Assembly: GCA_947500385.1 (NCBI GenBank)
Contig: CANMSA010000012.1
Location: forward strand, 62,001 to 126,000
Reading direction: 5' to 3'
DNA length: 64,000 nt
Origin: an uncultured Flavobacteriaceae bacterium
GTDB taxonomy: Bacteria > Bacteroidota > Bacteroidia > Flavobacteriales > Flavobacteriaceae
In this document: in pieces, positions 8,738 through 17,562 of the stretch
Position numbering within the stretch: position 1 is the stretch's first letter
Layout of the letters: each line of letters starts with the position of its first letter
Position numbers and translations under genes: made by a program
Notes under the pieces: model-generated
Databases searched by the model: none
The model's input: only the letters and a program-made list of their open reading frames with translations
What the model was told of the DNA's origin: nothing

Positions 8738-9844
8738 TTATTCCGGCAGTCCGGTAATTTCGATATCAAACACCAAGTTCGAATTTCCTGGAATCGGGCC
8801 ATAATCCGGCTCTCCATATCCTAGATGAGGTGGGATGAACAAGCGTACTTTTTCACCGACCTTCATGGTCATTAAACCTTCTTTAAATCCGGCAATTAAT
8901 TGTGCATCGGGGCTATAGTCCATGGCCGTAGGTTCGTATCCCCTTTGTGCTTTCCTGCGGTCATCGAACATTCCATATTTCAACGCTACCTCCTCGTAAT
9001 TGCTGTCAAACAAGGTACCATCACTCAAATAGCCTGCGTACTTTACCATTACTTTTTGACCGACTGTTGGTTTTTGTCCTTCACTCTCAACGAGTTTAAG
9101 AATTTTAAGACCGGAAGGCAAGGCCGTAATTTCGGCACTTTGGGTGGCACATTCGGCAGCGAAATCAGATTTCATTTTATTCATGGCGGCCACGAGGGCT
9201 TCTTCTTCGGCAAAATAATCGGTCATCACCTGTACCGCATCGAATTTCTTGGCTGCTTTGCCATTTCGAATGATGGCAATCGTTTTCATGCTTACCTCTG
9301 ATTCGGGCTTGTTCTGAGCACCTACTTTTACATTTGCAATAGAATCAACAACGGCCATCCCTTCAACTACTTTCCCGAAAACCGTATGTATACCGTTTAA
9401 CCAAGGGGTCTCTTTATGGGTAATGAAAAATTGGCTCCCATTGGTTTTGGGGCCACCATTGGCCATTGATAGGATTCCAGGGCCAGAATGCACAAGGGAG
9501 TCGTTAATTTCATCTTTGAACTTGTATCCAGGACTTCCTGTTCCTGTTGCCGTAGGGTCACCTCCTTGAATCATAAAGTCTTTCATGACCCTGTGGAAGG
9601 TAAGACCATCATAGTATTTCTTCCCTTTGAATTCATCGCTCACAAAGGGATTTGTTCCTTCTGAAAGAGAAACAAAGTTTGCGACGGTAACCGGTGTTTT
9701 TTCATATTCAAGTTTCACCACTACATCTCCCATGTTGGTCTGGATGTCGGCAAAAAGGCCATCGCCCAAATCTGCATATTGATTCGATTTACAGCTTGCC
9801 AAAGCCAAGGTCGTTAACAATACTAATAGATACGCTTTTTTCAT
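8738..9844 (-). CDS. Lipoprotein peptidyl-prolyl isomerase: cyclophilin-FKBP fusion
   Basis: 368 residues. Lipoprotein signal with Cys in LALASCKSN. Domain 1 (about residues 32-195) is a cyclophilin: FHRVMKDFMIQGGDP, GSQFFITH and WLNGIHTVFGKV are the usual active-site segments. Domain 2 (about 260-366) is FKBP-like: VMVKYAGYLSDGTLFDS, LIAGFKEGLMTMKVGEKVRL and IPPHLGYGE. Two different isomerase folds in one lipoprotein imply a periplasmic or outer-membrane folding factor. It is third in the operon after the DHH phosphoesterase and gldI (46-base gap). Because GldI is also an FKBP-type lipoprotein, both may help fold gliding or T9SS components; that link is inference. Confidence 0.93.
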   Translation of the reverse strand: MKKAYLLVLLTTLALASCKSNQYADLGDGLFADIQTNMGDVVVKLEYEKTPVTVANFVSLSEGTNPFVSDEFKGKKYYDGLTFHRVMKDFMIQGGDPTATGTGSPGYKFKDEINDSLVHSGPGILSMANGGPKTNGSQFFITHKETPWLNGIHTVFGKVVEGMAVVDSIANVKVGAQNKPESEVSMKTIAIIRNGKAAKKFDAVQVMTDYFAEEEALVAAMNKMKSDFAAECATQSAEITALPSGLKILKLVESEGQKPTVGQKVMVKYAGYLSDGTLFDSNYEEVALKYGMFDDRRKAQRGYEPTAMDYSPDAQLIAGFKEGLMTMKVGEKVRLFIPPHLGYGEPDYGPIPGNSNLVFDIEITGLPE

Positions 9845-9890
9845 TTGTATGATTTTAATTTGTGTTTCTTAGGTTTATCGTTTTTAAATA

Positions 9891-10451
9891 TTAATTAGCC
9901 GGTGTTTCCGCAATTTCCGATTCTTTCTCGATTTTAAGAATTACCAAGGTTGATTTTAAGGGAATGTTAACGCCGATCTTATCACCGTCTCCCGGATAGC
10001 CATAGCCCAAAGACGAAGGATACAAAAAAGTAGCGCTTTCACCTTCCTTCAAAAGTTTTACACTGTTTCTGAGTCCGGGAAAAAGCTCTTGCTTGTCAAC
10101 CTTATACTTTTGCACCCCTATTTGCTCCATACTATAAATCGTATCGTTCTGCAAACTAAGGAGGTTATAGGCGAGCGTAACCAGGTCATCCGGCTCGGGG
10201 AGATAATCGGTCGTTTCATTTTTGGTATTGTAAAAATACCATGATCCACTTCCACTATTAAGATACGTATGGGCGGTATCGGCTTTCATAATGTTTTGTA
10301 TCAGTAGTTCCTCGGCCGCCAACAATTTCTTGCTTCGCTCTATCGATTCTTTGTAGTAACTACCGCTTTTCACCTTTTTTGGCTTTCTTGGTTCAGGACC
10401 GGCACAACCGGCTACGAATAACAGTGATATTAATAATGCAAGTTGTTTCAC
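9891..10451 (-). CDS. gldI: Gliding motility-associated peptidyl-prolyl isomerase lipoprotein GldI
   Basis: 186 residues with lipoprotein signal VAGCAGPEP. Residues about 65-180 form an FKBP-like domain (LFPGLRNSVKLLKEGESATF, LYPSSLGYGYPGDGDKIG, STLVILKI). Length and layout match GldI, the lipoprotein required for gliding in Flavobacterium johnsoniae. The start codon is GTG at 10451 (the codon read from the minus strand), directly before KQLALLISLLFVAGC; no ATG gives a better signal peptide. It lies 13 bases after the DHH phosphoesterase stop, so the two are cotranscribed. Gliding proteins are coupled to type IX secretion, in line with the giant T9SS substrate at 48-56.6 kb. Confidence 0.88.
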   Translation of the reverse strand: MKQLALLISLLFVAGCAGPEPRKPKKVKSGSYYKESIERSKKLLAAEELLIQNIMKADTAHTYLNSGSGSWYFYNTKNETTDYLPEPDDLVTLAYNLLSLQNDTIYSMEQIGVQKYKVDKQELFPGLRNSVKLLKEGESATFLYPSSLGYGYPGDGDKIGVNIPLKSTLVILKIEKESEIAETPAN

Positions 10452-10464
10452 AGTACGTACGATT

Positions 10465-11481
10465 TTATTTGGATAACAGTTCTTTATACGATTCTAAATG
10501 CCCTAAAAAGTCACGTACCGTATCCGCTAGGGGCGCATCGCTTTTTCCACCGGCGGCATTGTTATGCCCACCTCCCTGAAAATGGGCCCTTGCGAATTCG
10601 TTTACTGAAAAATCCCCTTCCGATCGAAAGGAGATCTTAATAATTCCCTCCTCCTTGTTTTCAATAAATATCACCGCAAATCGAATGCCGCCGAGGGTTA
10701 ATCCATAATTCACGATTCCTTCGGTATCACCTTTCTTATAATTGAAGGCATCCAATTCTTCTTGTGAAAGGGTTATATAGGCTGTATGATAATCTGCCAA
10801 GATTACCATGTTTTTAAGCGCGCAACCCAGAATGTGCAATCTACTGGGCGTATTGGTGTCGAATACTTGGTTGTGTATTTTGGTATTATCCGCGCCATTA
10901 TCGATCAAAGAAGCAATGATCCTATGCGTTCTGCTGGTCGTAGAGGAGTATTTAAAAGAACCGGTGTCGGTCATGATTCCAGTATAAAGGCACCTGGCTA
11001 TTTCCGGGGTAATCATTTCTTGATCCCCTAAGAATTCAATAAAGTTATAAACCATTTCACAGGTAGAACTCATACCTACATCAGAGTAGGTGATTGCGGC
11101 ATACGCTTCGGGTTTTTGATGATGGTCTATCATGATGAAAGGCACTTCGAGGGCCTCTAAGATGGGTTCCATCTGTCCTGTTCTTCCTAAATGGTTGAAG
11201 TCAAGGGTGAACACCAGGGTAGCCGTCTGCAGTTTTTCTTTTGCCTGGGTATTATGCCGTTCGAAATTGAGAACTTCTTCCCGTCCCGGCATCCATTTAA
11301 GAAATTTGGGAAAATCGTTCGGAACAATTACGTGGGCTTCTTGCCCTTTTGCCTTAAGGTAGAACCAAAGCCCCAGCGTGGAACCAATGGCATCTCCATC
11401 TGGATTCTTGTGGGGAATGATGACTATTTTTTGGGGCTGGGAAAGCAGCTCTTTTACAGCGTTGATATCCTCAAAATTCAT
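10465..11481 (-). CDS. DHH/DHHA1 phosphoesterase, NrnA-like oligoribonuclease / pAp phosphatase
   Basis: 339 residues from the start MNFEDINAVKELL at 11481. DHH-family metal motifs are intact: IPHKNPDGDAIGST, TLDFNHLGRTG, MIDHHQKPEA and the DHHA1 tail GGGHNNAAGGKS. NrnA-type enzymes degrade very short RNAs in the cytoplasm and dephosphorylate pAp. An upstream in-frame ATG at 11508 would lie before the promoter box. The box TATCTTTG (11494-11487) ends only five bases before the chosen ATG, so the transcript may have almost no leader. First gene of the operon with gldI and the PPIase; this order is one I recognise from other flavobacteria. Confidence 0.92.
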   Translation of the reverse strand: MNFEDINAVKELLSQPQKIVIIPHKNPDGDAIGSTLGLWFYLKAKGQEAHVIVPNDFPKFLKWMPGREEVLNFERHNTQAKEKLQTATLVFTLDFNHLGRTGQMEPILEALEVPFIMIDHHQKPEAYAAITYSDVGMSSTCEMVYNFIEFLGDQEMITPEIARCLYTGIMTDTGSFKYSSTTSRTHRIIASLIDNGADNTKIHNQVFDTNTPSRLHILGCALKNMVILADYHTAYITLSQEELDAFNYKKGDTEGIVNYGLTLGGIRFAVIFIENKEEGIIKISFRSEGDFSVNEFARAHFQGGGHNNAAGGKSDAPLADTVRDFLGHLESYKELLSK

Positions 11482-11486
11482 GCGGG

Positions 11487-11494
11487 CAAAGATA
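11487..11494 (-). promoter_or_regulatory. Putative -7 box (TATCTTTG) five bases before the nrnA-like ATG
   Basis: Exact TAnnTTTG match on the minus strand, followed by five bases and the ATG at 11481. In the Bacteroidota promoter layout transcription would begin at or within a base or two of the start codon, suggesting a leaderless mRNA. It decides the start in favour of 11481. Confidence 0.5.
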
Positions 11495-11528
11495 CAATTT
11501 AATAACATAGGGCTTCCATGGAAATGGC

Positions 11529-11536
11529 TATTTTTG
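11529..11536 (+). promoter_or_regulatory. Putative -7 box (TATTTTTG) of the PhoD-like gene
   Basis: Exact TAnnTTTG match, 23 bases before the ATG at 11560. It lies downstream of the more upstream in-frame ATG at 11518, which argues against that longer start. No clear -33 TTG at the expected spacing. Confidence 0.4.
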
Positions 11537-11559
11537 TAGGAATTAAGAACGAACAGGGG

Positions 11560-12606
11560 ATGCGAACAATGATCTACGTTTTAAGTTGCATGTTATTGCT
11601 TGGGTGCAAGACAAGGCAGCATAACAATACAAGTGTTGTAAAGGGAAGTGAGACCCAAAATATGAATGCCGATTTCACCATCGCTTTTGGGTCGTGTAAT
11701 AAGACGAGTATTGAAAATGTCTTATGGGACGATGTACTTACTGCAAAACCCGATATTTGGATTTGGGGTGGTGACAACATTTATGCGGACACGGACGATG
11801 TAGCTGAAATTGCGAGGATGTACGAGGCCCAGGACCGCGTTGCCGGTTATCGTAAATTGGCGAGTACCGTTCCTATAATTGGTACTTGGGACGACCATGA
11901 CTACGGTGAAAATGATGCCGGAACGGAATTTGCGATAAAAAAAGAAAGTCAACAAGCTTTTATGGATTTTATGCGGGTCCCCAAAGACAGCCCTAAAAGA
12001 AAGCAAGAAGGTATTTATACATCGCATGAGTACAAACTTTGGAACGGGAGTGTAAAGGTCATTGTTTTGGACACTCGCTACTTTAGAACAGCGCTTACGC
12101 CCGATAATGATTCGGACAAAAGAAATAAACCCAACGCGTATGGAGAAGGTACTATTCTGGGTGAAACCCAATGGCAATGGCTTCAAAAAGAATTGAGCGG
12201 TTCTACCGCTAATTTCACCATACTGGTGAGCAGCATACAAGTACTTTCCAACGAACACGGATGGGAATGCTGGGGTAATTTCCCGCACGAGGCAGATCGC
12301 TTAAAAAAGTTGATTGCCGATAGTGGGGTCAAAGGCACACTGGTAATATCGGGCGATCGTCATATTTCAGAATTTTCGCAAGCGAACATCCCCGGGTTGG
12401 CATATCCGTTAATCGATTTTACCAGCAGTGGCTTAACCCATGCATACCGAGATTTTAAAGAGGAAGCAAACCCTTTTCGGATCGGGGAAGTTGTTTCTAC
12501 GGAGAGTTTTGGGTTGCTTCGGTTCGATTTTTTGCGCCGTACGGTACAGCTGGTTATGGTCGGTGATGATGGTAAAGTGCTGAACGAGTTATACCGTACG
12601 TATTAG
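11560..12606 (+). CDS. PhoD-like alkaline phosphatase-type phosphoesterase, lipoprotein
   Basis: 348 residues from the start MRTMIYVLSCMLLLGCKTR, a lipoprotein signal with Cys at about residue 16. An ATG at 11518 is in frame but precedes the likely promoter. PhoD-type metallophosphatase motifs are visible: FGSCNK, WGGDNIYADTDD, GTWDDHDYGENDAG, LDTRYF, QVLSNEHGWECW and ISGDRHISEFS. These bind the binuclear metal centre. It probably releases phosphate from phosphodiesters or monoesters outside the inner membrane. It is divergent from the nrnA-like gene and monocistronic, ending 147 bases before ndk. Confidence 0.9.
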   Translation: MRTMIYVLSCMLLLGCKTRQHNNTSVVKGSETQNMNADFTIAFGSCNKTSIENVLWDDVLTAKPDIWIWGGDNIYADTDDVAEIARMYEAQDRVAGYRKLASTVPIIGTWDDHDYGENDAGTEFAIKKESQQAFMDFMRVPKDSPKRKQEGIYTSHEYKLWNGSVKVIVLDTRYFRTALTPDNDSDKRNKPNAYGEGTILGETQWQWLQKELSGSTANFTILVSSIQVLSNEHGWECWGNFPHEADRLKKLIADSGVKGTLVISGDRHISEFSQANIPGLAYPLIDFTSSGLTHAYRDFKEEANPFRIGEVVSTESFGLLRFDFLRRTVQLVMVGDDGKVLNELYRTY

Positions 12607-12707
12607 TTTCGAGGTGCAAATACGATCTATCCCATTGCCAAACGACTGCTGTTGTCTCCTTTTGGGCCAATCTATTTTTAGTAACCCATATGTGCTTCCA
12701 AATATAG

Positions 12708-12737
12708 TTGTGAATTGTAGGGAAAAGCTTATTTTTG
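12708..12737 (+). promoter_or_regulatory. Promoter of ndk: TTG - 19 bases - TATTTTTG
   Basis: A TTG at 12708-12710, a 19-base spacer and TATTTTTG at 12730-12737 match the Bacteroidota -33/-7 promoter layout at the preferred spacing. The predicted transcript start is about ten bases before the ndk ATG. This is the best complete promoter match I found in the window. Confidence 0.6.
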
Positions 12738-12753
12738 CGCAAAATTTTAAGGA

Positions 12754-13173
12754 ATGACTACGAAAAGAACGTTTACAATGCTTAAGCCAGATGCCGTTGA
12801 GAATGGGCACATTGGGGCTATATTGGAAAAAATAACGGGTGCCGGTTTTAAGATCGTCGCCATGAAATACACGCAGTTAAGCAAAAGAGATGCTGAAGCT
12901 TTTTATGCAGTTCATAAGGAGCGCCCATTTTTTGGGGAACTGGTTACGTTTATGACCAGGGGACCAATTGTTGCGGCAATTTTGGAAAAAGACAACGCCG
13001 TAGAGGATTTTAGGGCGTTAATAGGGGCTACGAACCCCGCTGAAGCAGCCGAAGGTACGATTCGAAAACTTTTTGCCAAGGATATCGGGGAGAATGCAGT
13101 GCACGGTTCCGATAGTGATGAGAATGCCGCCATTGAGGGTGCATTTCATTTTGCCGGAAGGGAAATTTATTAA
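12754..13173 (+). CDS. ndk: Nucleoside diphosphate kinase
   Basis: 139 residues, the normal size. [16 protein letters not shown] at the N-terminus, the phosphate-binding Arg region ([18 protein letters not shown]) and [20 protein letters not shown] with the phospho-accepting histidine are intact. It equilibrates nucleoside di- and triphosphates in the cytoplasm. It stands alone on the plus strand with its own promoter and converges with the SRPBCC gene, 50 bases away. Confidence 0.97.
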   Translation: MTTKRTFTMLKPDAVENGHIGAILEKITGAGFKIVAMKYTQLSKRDAEAFYAVHKERPFFGELVTFMTRGPIVAAILEKDNAVEDFRALIGATNPAEAAEGTIRKLFAKDIGENAVHGSDSDENAAIEGAFHFAGREIY

Positions 13174-13187
13174 AAAAATCAACGAGT

Positions 13188-13226
13188 TAAAGGCCTGTTT
13201 TACTTCGGTAATCCAGGCTTTTTTTA
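13188..13226. terminator. Probable terminator between convergent ndk and SRPBCC genes
   Basis: aaggcctg at about 13189-13196 can pair, with one bulged base, with caggctt at about 13214-13220, followed by a T run reaching 13225. The T run overlaps the stop codon of the convergent gene. The stem is imperfect, so this is a tentative call. Confidence 0.5.
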
Positions 13227-13637
13227 TGGTTCACACCTTACCTTCAAGGCCTTGTTCATCGCCTCAAAGCCTTGCTTGGTGTCCTTGTTCAGTGTTGATT
13301 TGAAAAGTGGTACCAGCAGTCCCTTAAAGTGCTCATTTTGTTCAAAAAGCACTTTGTTCGCGCCTCGTGGTGTGATCTTAAAAACATGCTCCCCATCGAA
13401 TAAACCCTTGAACCACAGATGCCCCGACCAACGCAATTCTAAAGGCTTTTGATATCGTAAGACCTTAGGCTTAAAGTTCATATTGCCGATGGTAACTTTC
13501 AGAAATGTCCCTTCTTCCGCATTACCGGTGATGGTGGTTATAAACGGATTCCATTCCGGATACGATGCAAAATCTAACAGTATATTCCAGACCAATTCAG
13601 GATCGGCGTTGATTTCGATTGCGGTATTTATTGTCAT
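13224..13637 (-). CDS. SRPBCC (START/Bet v1-like) domain protein
   Basis: 137 residues from the start MTINTAIEINADPELVW at 13637; a longer in-frame start at 13658 adds seven residues and lacks support. The whole protein is one polyketide-cyclase/START-like fold: the opening INADPELVWNILLDFASYPEWNPF is typical of the family. Such domains bind small hydrophobic ligands; no ligand can be deduced. Last gene of the minus-strand run from recF, 58 bases after the Crp/Fnr gene. Confidence 0.85.
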   Translation of the reverse strand: MTINTAIEINADPELVWNILLDFASYPEWNPFITTITGNAEEGTFLKVTIGNMNFKPKVLRYQKPLELRWSGHLWFKGLFDGEHVFKITPRGANKVLFEQNEHFKGLLVPLFKSTLNKDTKQGFEAMNKALKVRCEP

Positions 13638-13695
13638 GCCAGATGATTTAGACCGCAAAGATCTGGTGTTCCATCATTAGTTTGCTTGACAAATA

Positions 13696-14265
13696 TCAAG
13701 AACTGATATCCGCACGAATACGGCTCAAGGTTTCTGGAGTCATTCCTAACATCGAGGCTATGTATTGAAGCGGTACCTGATTAAAAAGTTCCTTGTTGTC
13801 GGTAAAGAATCGTTGATACCTTTCTGTGGTCGGCAATGAAATCAAATCAAAAACACGATTTTCCATGGTGACAAAGCATTTGGCCAGGAACAACTTTTCC
13901 AGTACCGGCCATTCGGGAAGAATCTCATGCAGTTTTTGATAATCTCTTTTTTGTATGGTGAACAACTCGCAATCTGTCAATGCTTGAATACTAAAACGTG
14001 CATGGGCGTTAAAAACAAGGCTTCCTAAATCGGTGACAAAATAGCCTTTGGACGAAATCCATTGGGTAACCTCTTTTCGTTCGGTATCCGCATAAATTCT
14101 AAGAAAACCCGATTTGACAAAACTCAAGGAATCACAATAGGAACCCTGTTCCGTATAAAATGATCCTTTGGAAAGCTGCTGCTTTTCAAAAAAGGGGAGC
14201 AGCTGGTTCAAATTGGTGGTGCTTACGCCAAAATAGGAAACGATATAGTGTTCCAGTTCATCCAT
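13696..14265 (-). CDS. Crp/Fnr-family transcriptional regulator
   Basis: 189 residues. The N-terminal cyclic-nucleotide-binding-like beta barrel (SKGSFYTEQGSYCDSLSFV ... GFLRIYADTERKEVTQWIS) is followed by a long helix and a C-terminal helix-turn-helix (VPLQYIASMLGMTPETLSRI, about 165-184). The conserved phosphate-binding cassette of cAMP-binding Crp (RxSxxAEL) is not visible and there is no Fnr-like cysteine cluster, so it probably does not sense cAMP or carry an Fe-S cluster. It begins 15 bases after the DUF721 stop codon, in the recF operon. Confidence 0.87.
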   Translation of the reverse strand: MDELEHYIVSYFGVSTTNLNQLLPFFEKQQLSKGSFYTEQGSYCDSLSFVKSGFLRIYADTERKEVTQWISSKGYFVTDLGSLVFNAHARFSIQALTDCELFTIQKRDYQKLHEILPEWPVLEKLFLAKCFVTMENRVFDLISLPTTERYQRFFTDNKELFNQVPLQYIASMLGMTPETLSRIRADISS

Positions 14266-14280
14266 AAGTTGTTAATGCTA

Positions 14281-14577
14281 TTAGCGAAGTACTATTTTTT
14301 TAATCAAGTCTTTACCGATTTGTTCGTTCAGCATTTGGATTATTTTTGATTTCCCATGGCTAAGTTCCTCTCTTAACACCGAGGAAGAAAGTGAAACGAA
14401 CAAGGTGTTGTTCTGCAGCTCCACCGAGGTGGTATAGTTGTTTACACCATTACCCATAAGTTGAGCCCAGGCATCGCGCACCGCAACCTTATCGATTCCT
14501 TTTTGAAGCTTGTTCTCCTTGATAAAGGATCGTAAGGCTTCTCCAAGTTGCTGATGATCATTTTTCCTCTTCGCCAT
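14281..14577 (-). CDS. DUF721 (DciA-like) protein
   Basis: 98 residues: MAKRKNDHQQLGEALRSFIKENKLQKGID, then VAVRDAWAQLMGNGVNNYT and a C-terminal ...SVLREELSHGKSKIIQMLNE. This is the DUF721 family, related to the helicase-loading factor DciA and often encoded beside recF, dnaA or gyrB. Its place four genes after recF in a tight operon fits a replication-linked role, though the function in Bacteroidota is not proven to my knowledge. Confidence 0.87.
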   Translation of the reverse strand: MAKRKNDHQQLGEALRSFIKENKLQKGIDKVAVRDAWAQLMGNGVNNYTTSVELQNNTLFVSLSSSVLREELSHGKSKIIQMLNEQIGKDLIKKIVLR

Positions 14578-14601
14578 AATTCGCTTTCTCTGTTTGATAC
14601 A

Positions 14602-15021
14602 TTAATTGGAGTCTAACTCGATGGGGACAAACCGTTTGTAATCATACCGAACACCTGTCTCGTTCACAACCGAAAATGATGTTTTGTTCAGCGACACGAG
14701 GGTTTCGTTCCATTCGCTCAACTTGTTTTTATAGGCTATTTGGTATCCTTTTTCTTTTTCGACGATCGTAAACAGTTCGGCATCGTTCGAAGTATCATAG
14801 GTGCCGTCTAACTTTGGTTGCACTTTTTTTCGGAAACCTTTCAATTGCTTTACTTCGAAGTAATCAACTGTCTTACTACTTTTATATTCTTTGGTGGCCC
14901 CATCGGGGAATACCACTTTTTCTATTTCCCAATAGCCGTTTAGGTGTTCTAAATCTTTTTTTGACAGCTCGTTATTACAGGCAAAAAACAAGAGGATCAA
15001 TAAGGAACTAAGTTTTTTCAT
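14602..15021 (-). CDS. Lipocalin-like lipoprotein
   Basis: 139 residues. MKKLSSLLILLFFACNNEL is a lipoprotein signal with Cys at about residue 15. The mature part opens with LNGYWEIEKVVFPDGATKEY and continues in short beta strands to the end, the layout of small lipocalin-like proteins frequent in Flavobacteriaceae. Ligand unknown. It lies 8 bases after the preceding membrane protein and 24 bases before DUF721, inside the recF operon. Confidence 0.75.
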   Translation of the reverse strand: MKKLSSLLILLFFACNNELSKKDLEHLNGYWEIEKVVFPDGATKEYKSSKTVDYFEVKQLKGFRKKVQPKLDGTYDTSNDAELFTIVEKEKGYQIAYKNKLSEWNETLVSLNKTSFSVVNETGVRYDYKRFVPIELDSN

Positions 15022-15029
15022 ATCGTTTT

Positions 15030-15575
15030 CTAAAGTTCTTCTGGTCCAACACTATTGTCCGTAATTTTCCAACGATCCCCGTAGATAGAGCGATAGATGA
15101 TCTCAAAGTGAAAGCCTTCTTTCATTAACTTTTCTTGAAGCTTGAAGAAACGGTCAACCTGTAAGGGGCGCCTCCCTATTTTAAACATACTTCTGGTTGA
15201 ATTTGCAGGAATCGCCAAGCCGCCATATATTTTGGAGCTCTGAAGTACGTTGATGCTGTCGCTTACCAAAGCATAATCTTTCAAAAACGAAATGAAGTCG
15301 GTATCGTACGATTTGTTATTATGGAAAATAGTCATACGTTCAATAATGGCCGGACCGACGCCATAGTTTTCCAAACTAGCCGTGTGATAATAGTCGTTTG
15401 GGCCAAGCTGATCGGTGGAGGTTTCGATGGCAAGGTACGGCATGGCCGAGAGATGGCTTTGATTTTTAATGAGCACGGTTTGATAGGTAAAAATAACTAG
15501 TGTCAACAAACTTATACAGATGGCGCAAATACTTAGTATTTTGTTCGAGTCCCAAGATATTTTCTTTCCAGTCAT
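15030..15575 (-). CDS. Membrane-anchored protein of unknown function
   Basis: 181 residues. One hydrophobic segment near residues 13-34 (ICAICISLLTLVIFTYQTVL) anchors a soluble C-terminal domain of about 145 residues, predicted to face the periplasm. The domain has SLENYGVGPAIIERMTIFHN and SIYGDRWKITD; I recognise no named family, but such proteins are common in this phylum. It starts 12 bases after recF. No catalytic motif is apparent. Confidence 0.7.
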   Translation of the reverse strand: MTGKKISWDSNKILSICAICISLLTLVIFTYQTVLIKNQSHLSAMPYLAIETSTDQLGPNDYYHTASLENYGVGPAIIERMTIFHNNKSYDTDFISFLKDYALVSDSINVLQSSKIYGGLAIPANSTRSMFKIGRRPLQVDRFFKLQEKLMKEGFHFEIIYRSIYGDRWKITDNSVGPEEL

Positions 15576-15587
15576 GTTTTTTTGGGA

Positions 15588-16667
15588 TTAGAGTTTATAG
15601 ATCTTGTATGATTGATGTATTTTTTTGACCACCTCCTCGGTACGGTCGGCGTGGGTATCACTGATGAATAATTGGCCGAAATTTTCATCATTTACCAACG
15701 AAACGATATGCGAAACCCTTTGTGCATCCAACTTATCAAAAATATCATCTAAAAGCAAGATAGGGGTCGTTTTTGCTTGTTCTTTGATAAACTGAAACTG
15801 GGCAAACTTCAGGGCGATCAAAAAAGACTTTTGCTGCCCCTGACTCCCAAATTTTTTAATAGGGTGACCGGCAATGGTGAAACTAAGGTCATCTTTGTGA
15901 ATTCCGACGCTGGTATACTGAAGGGCGCGATCACGTTCCTGATTTTTTTCCAATAACAATGCCAGTGGGTCCTGTAACATTTTACTTTCGTATCCCAGGG
16001 AAACGGCTTCCGAGTCTCCTGCAATTTTTTGATACTGTTCCTTGAATATTGGAATAAAGGTCTCTAGGAAAAGCGCTCTTTTTTCAAAGATCGTGGTGCC
16101 ATATTGATGTAATTGTTCATTGTACACCGACAGGGTGCCCATATCAAAAGTTTGGTTGGCCGCAAAGTATTTTAAGAGCGAGTTGCGTTGTACGAGTACC
16201 TTGTTGTATTTGATCAATTCCTGTAAATAGGCCTTGTCTGATTGGGAAATGACCGAATCGATTAATTTTCGCCTCGTGTCGCTGCCCGCAATAATTAAAT
16301 CTCGATCGGCGGGGGACACGATTACTAAAGGCAGAAAACCAATATGGTCGGAAAGTTTGTCGTATGTCTTTCCATTTTTCTTAATTATTTTCTTTGATCC
16401 TTTTTTAAAGCTGCAAACGATTTTTTCGGCACGCTCGTTTTTTTCGAAAAGACCTTCGATAACAAAAAATTCGGCCCCGTGACGTACATTCTGCGTCGCA
16501 AGGGGATTGAAGTAGCTTTTGCCAAAACACAAATGGTAAATAGCATCTAAAATGTTGGTTTTGCCAATACCGTTTGCCCCAACAAAACAATTGATCTTAT
16601 GGTCGAATTCGAGCTCTTTTGAATCGAAATTCTTGTAGTTGATCAGGGTTAAATTTTTTAGGAACAT
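15588..16667 (-). CDS. recF: DNA replication and repair protein RecF
   Basis: 359 residues from [14 protein letters not shown] at 16667, the normal RecF N-terminus; an extension to a TTG at 16724 would overlap the likely promoter. Walker [12 protein letters not shown], signature [14 protein letters not shown] and Walker [12 protein letters not shown] are intact. RecF is an SMC-like ATPase that loads RecA at ssDNA gaps in the RecFOR pathway. It heads a tight minus-strand operon of recF, two small envelope proteins, DUF721, a Crp/Fnr regulator and an SRPBCC protein. Confidence 0.95.
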   Translation of the reverse strand: MFLKNLTLINYKNFDSKELEFDHKINCFVGANGIGKTNILDAIYHLCFGKSYFNPLATQNVRHGAEFFVIEGLFEKNERAEKIVCSFKKGSKKIIKKNGKTYDKLSDHIGFLPLVIVSPADRDLIIAGSDTRRKLIDSVISQSDKAYLQELIKYNKVLVQRNSLLKYFAANQTFDMGTLSVYNEQLHQYGTTIFEKRALFLETFIPIFKEQYQKIAGDSEAVSLGYESKMLQDPLALLLEKNQERDRALQYTSVGIHKDDLSFTIAGHPIKKFGSQGQQKSFLIALKFAQFQFIKEQAKTTPILLLDDIFDKLDAQRVSHIVSLVNDENFGQLFISDTHADRTEEVVKKIHQSYKIYKL

Positions 16668-16721
16668 GCGTGTTTGATCGAGTTGTAATTCGGATTTTGA
16701 TAAGATAGCTATCAAAATATC

Positions 16722-16729
16722 CAAAAATA
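16722..16729 (-). promoter_or_regulatory. Putative -7 box (TATTTTTG) of the recF operon
   Basis: Exact TAnnTTTG match on the minus strand, ending 54 bases before the recF ATG at 16667. It pairs with a plus-strand box at 16766-16773 to form a divergent control region. No convincing -33 element. Confidence 0.35.
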
Positions 16730-16765
16730 ACGAATAAATACCCTTCCCGTTTTGGATAAAAACTT

Positions 16766-16773
16766 TATTTTTG
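16766..16773 (+). promoter_or_regulatory. Putative -7 box (TATTTTTG) of the TPR-ribH operon
   Basis: Exact TAnnTTTG match, 21 bases before the ATG at 16795. A TTTG lies upstream at 16751-16754, but the 11-base gap is too short for a standard -33 element. Confidence 0.4.
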
Positions 16774-16794
16774 CGCGACCAATAAAAAAAGAAA

Positions 16795-17562
16795 ATGGCT
16801 ACATATAAAAAAAGGGGCTATAAACCAAAAGACAAGGTAGAAGAGCAGCGTTTGGATGAGCAAGAAAGTACTACTGCGGAAGTTTTTAGTACCCTTGACG
16901 AGAGTGCTTCGAAAACCGAGGAATGGGTTTCCAAAAACCAAAACTATATTTTAGGGGTTATTGGTGTGGTAGCAGTTGCCTTATTGGCCTTTTTGGCATA
17001 CAACCAATTTGTACAGAAACCAAAGGATGCGAATGCGGCGAACGAGCTGTACTATCCGCAGCAATACTTTGATCAGGCTTTGAATGCTACGGCACAAAAA
17101 GATTCTCTTTTCAACCTGGCGCTGAACGGTGGCGAGGGGAAATATGGCTTTTTGGATATTATTGATGAATACCCAGGGACCAAGGCCGCAAATTTAGCGA
17201 ACTACTCGGCCGGAATGGCCTATTTGAATATGCAACAATATCAGGAGGCGATAACACATTTAGGTGATTTTTCTTCTGAGGATGCAGTACTGGGCGCTAT
17301 GGCCAAAGGAGGCTTGGGAGATGCATTTATGCAGTTAAATCAACCCTCGGAGGCATTGGGCTATTATGAAGGTGCCTTGGCGCACAATACCAACGAATAT
17401 ACGACCCCCAAGTTTTTGTACAAGGCGGGGGTAACGGCTTTGGAACTGGCACAAAAAGACAAGGCGCTACAGTATTTCGAAAGAATTAAAAATGAATTTT
17501 CCAAGTCCGATGAAGCGCGCAGCATCGATGCTTTTATCGGAATGGCCAAAAGTGGAAGTTAA
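16795..17562 (+). CDS. YfgM-like tetratricopeptide repeat membrane protein
   Basis: 255 residues. A charged cytosolic N-terminus (about 1-48) precedes one membrane segment ([20 protein letters not shown], about 51-70), then a periplasmic region with TPR-like helices ([37 protein letters not shown]). This is the layout of YfgM, which works with periplasmic chaperones near the Sec translocon in E. coli; the function here is inferred. The stop codon overlaps the ribH start by one base (TAATG), so the two are translationally coupled. Confidence 0.87.
   Translation: MATYKKRGYKPKDKVEEQRLDEQESTTAEVFSTLDESASKTEEWVSKNQNYILGVIGVVAVALLAFLAYNQFVQKPKDANAANELYYPQQYFDQALNATAQKDSLFNLALNGGEGKYGFLDIIDEYPGTKAANLANYSAGMAYLNMQQYQEAITHLGDFSSEDAVLGAMAKGGLGDAFMQLNQPSEALGYYEGALAHNTNEYTTPKFLYKAGVTALELAQKDKALQYFERIKNEFSKSDEARSIDAFIGMAKSGS

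Noticed and set aside
12589-12810. Minus-strand frames covering the ndk promoter.
   Set aside because: They overlap the best promoter match in the window and the ndk start, and show no family features.
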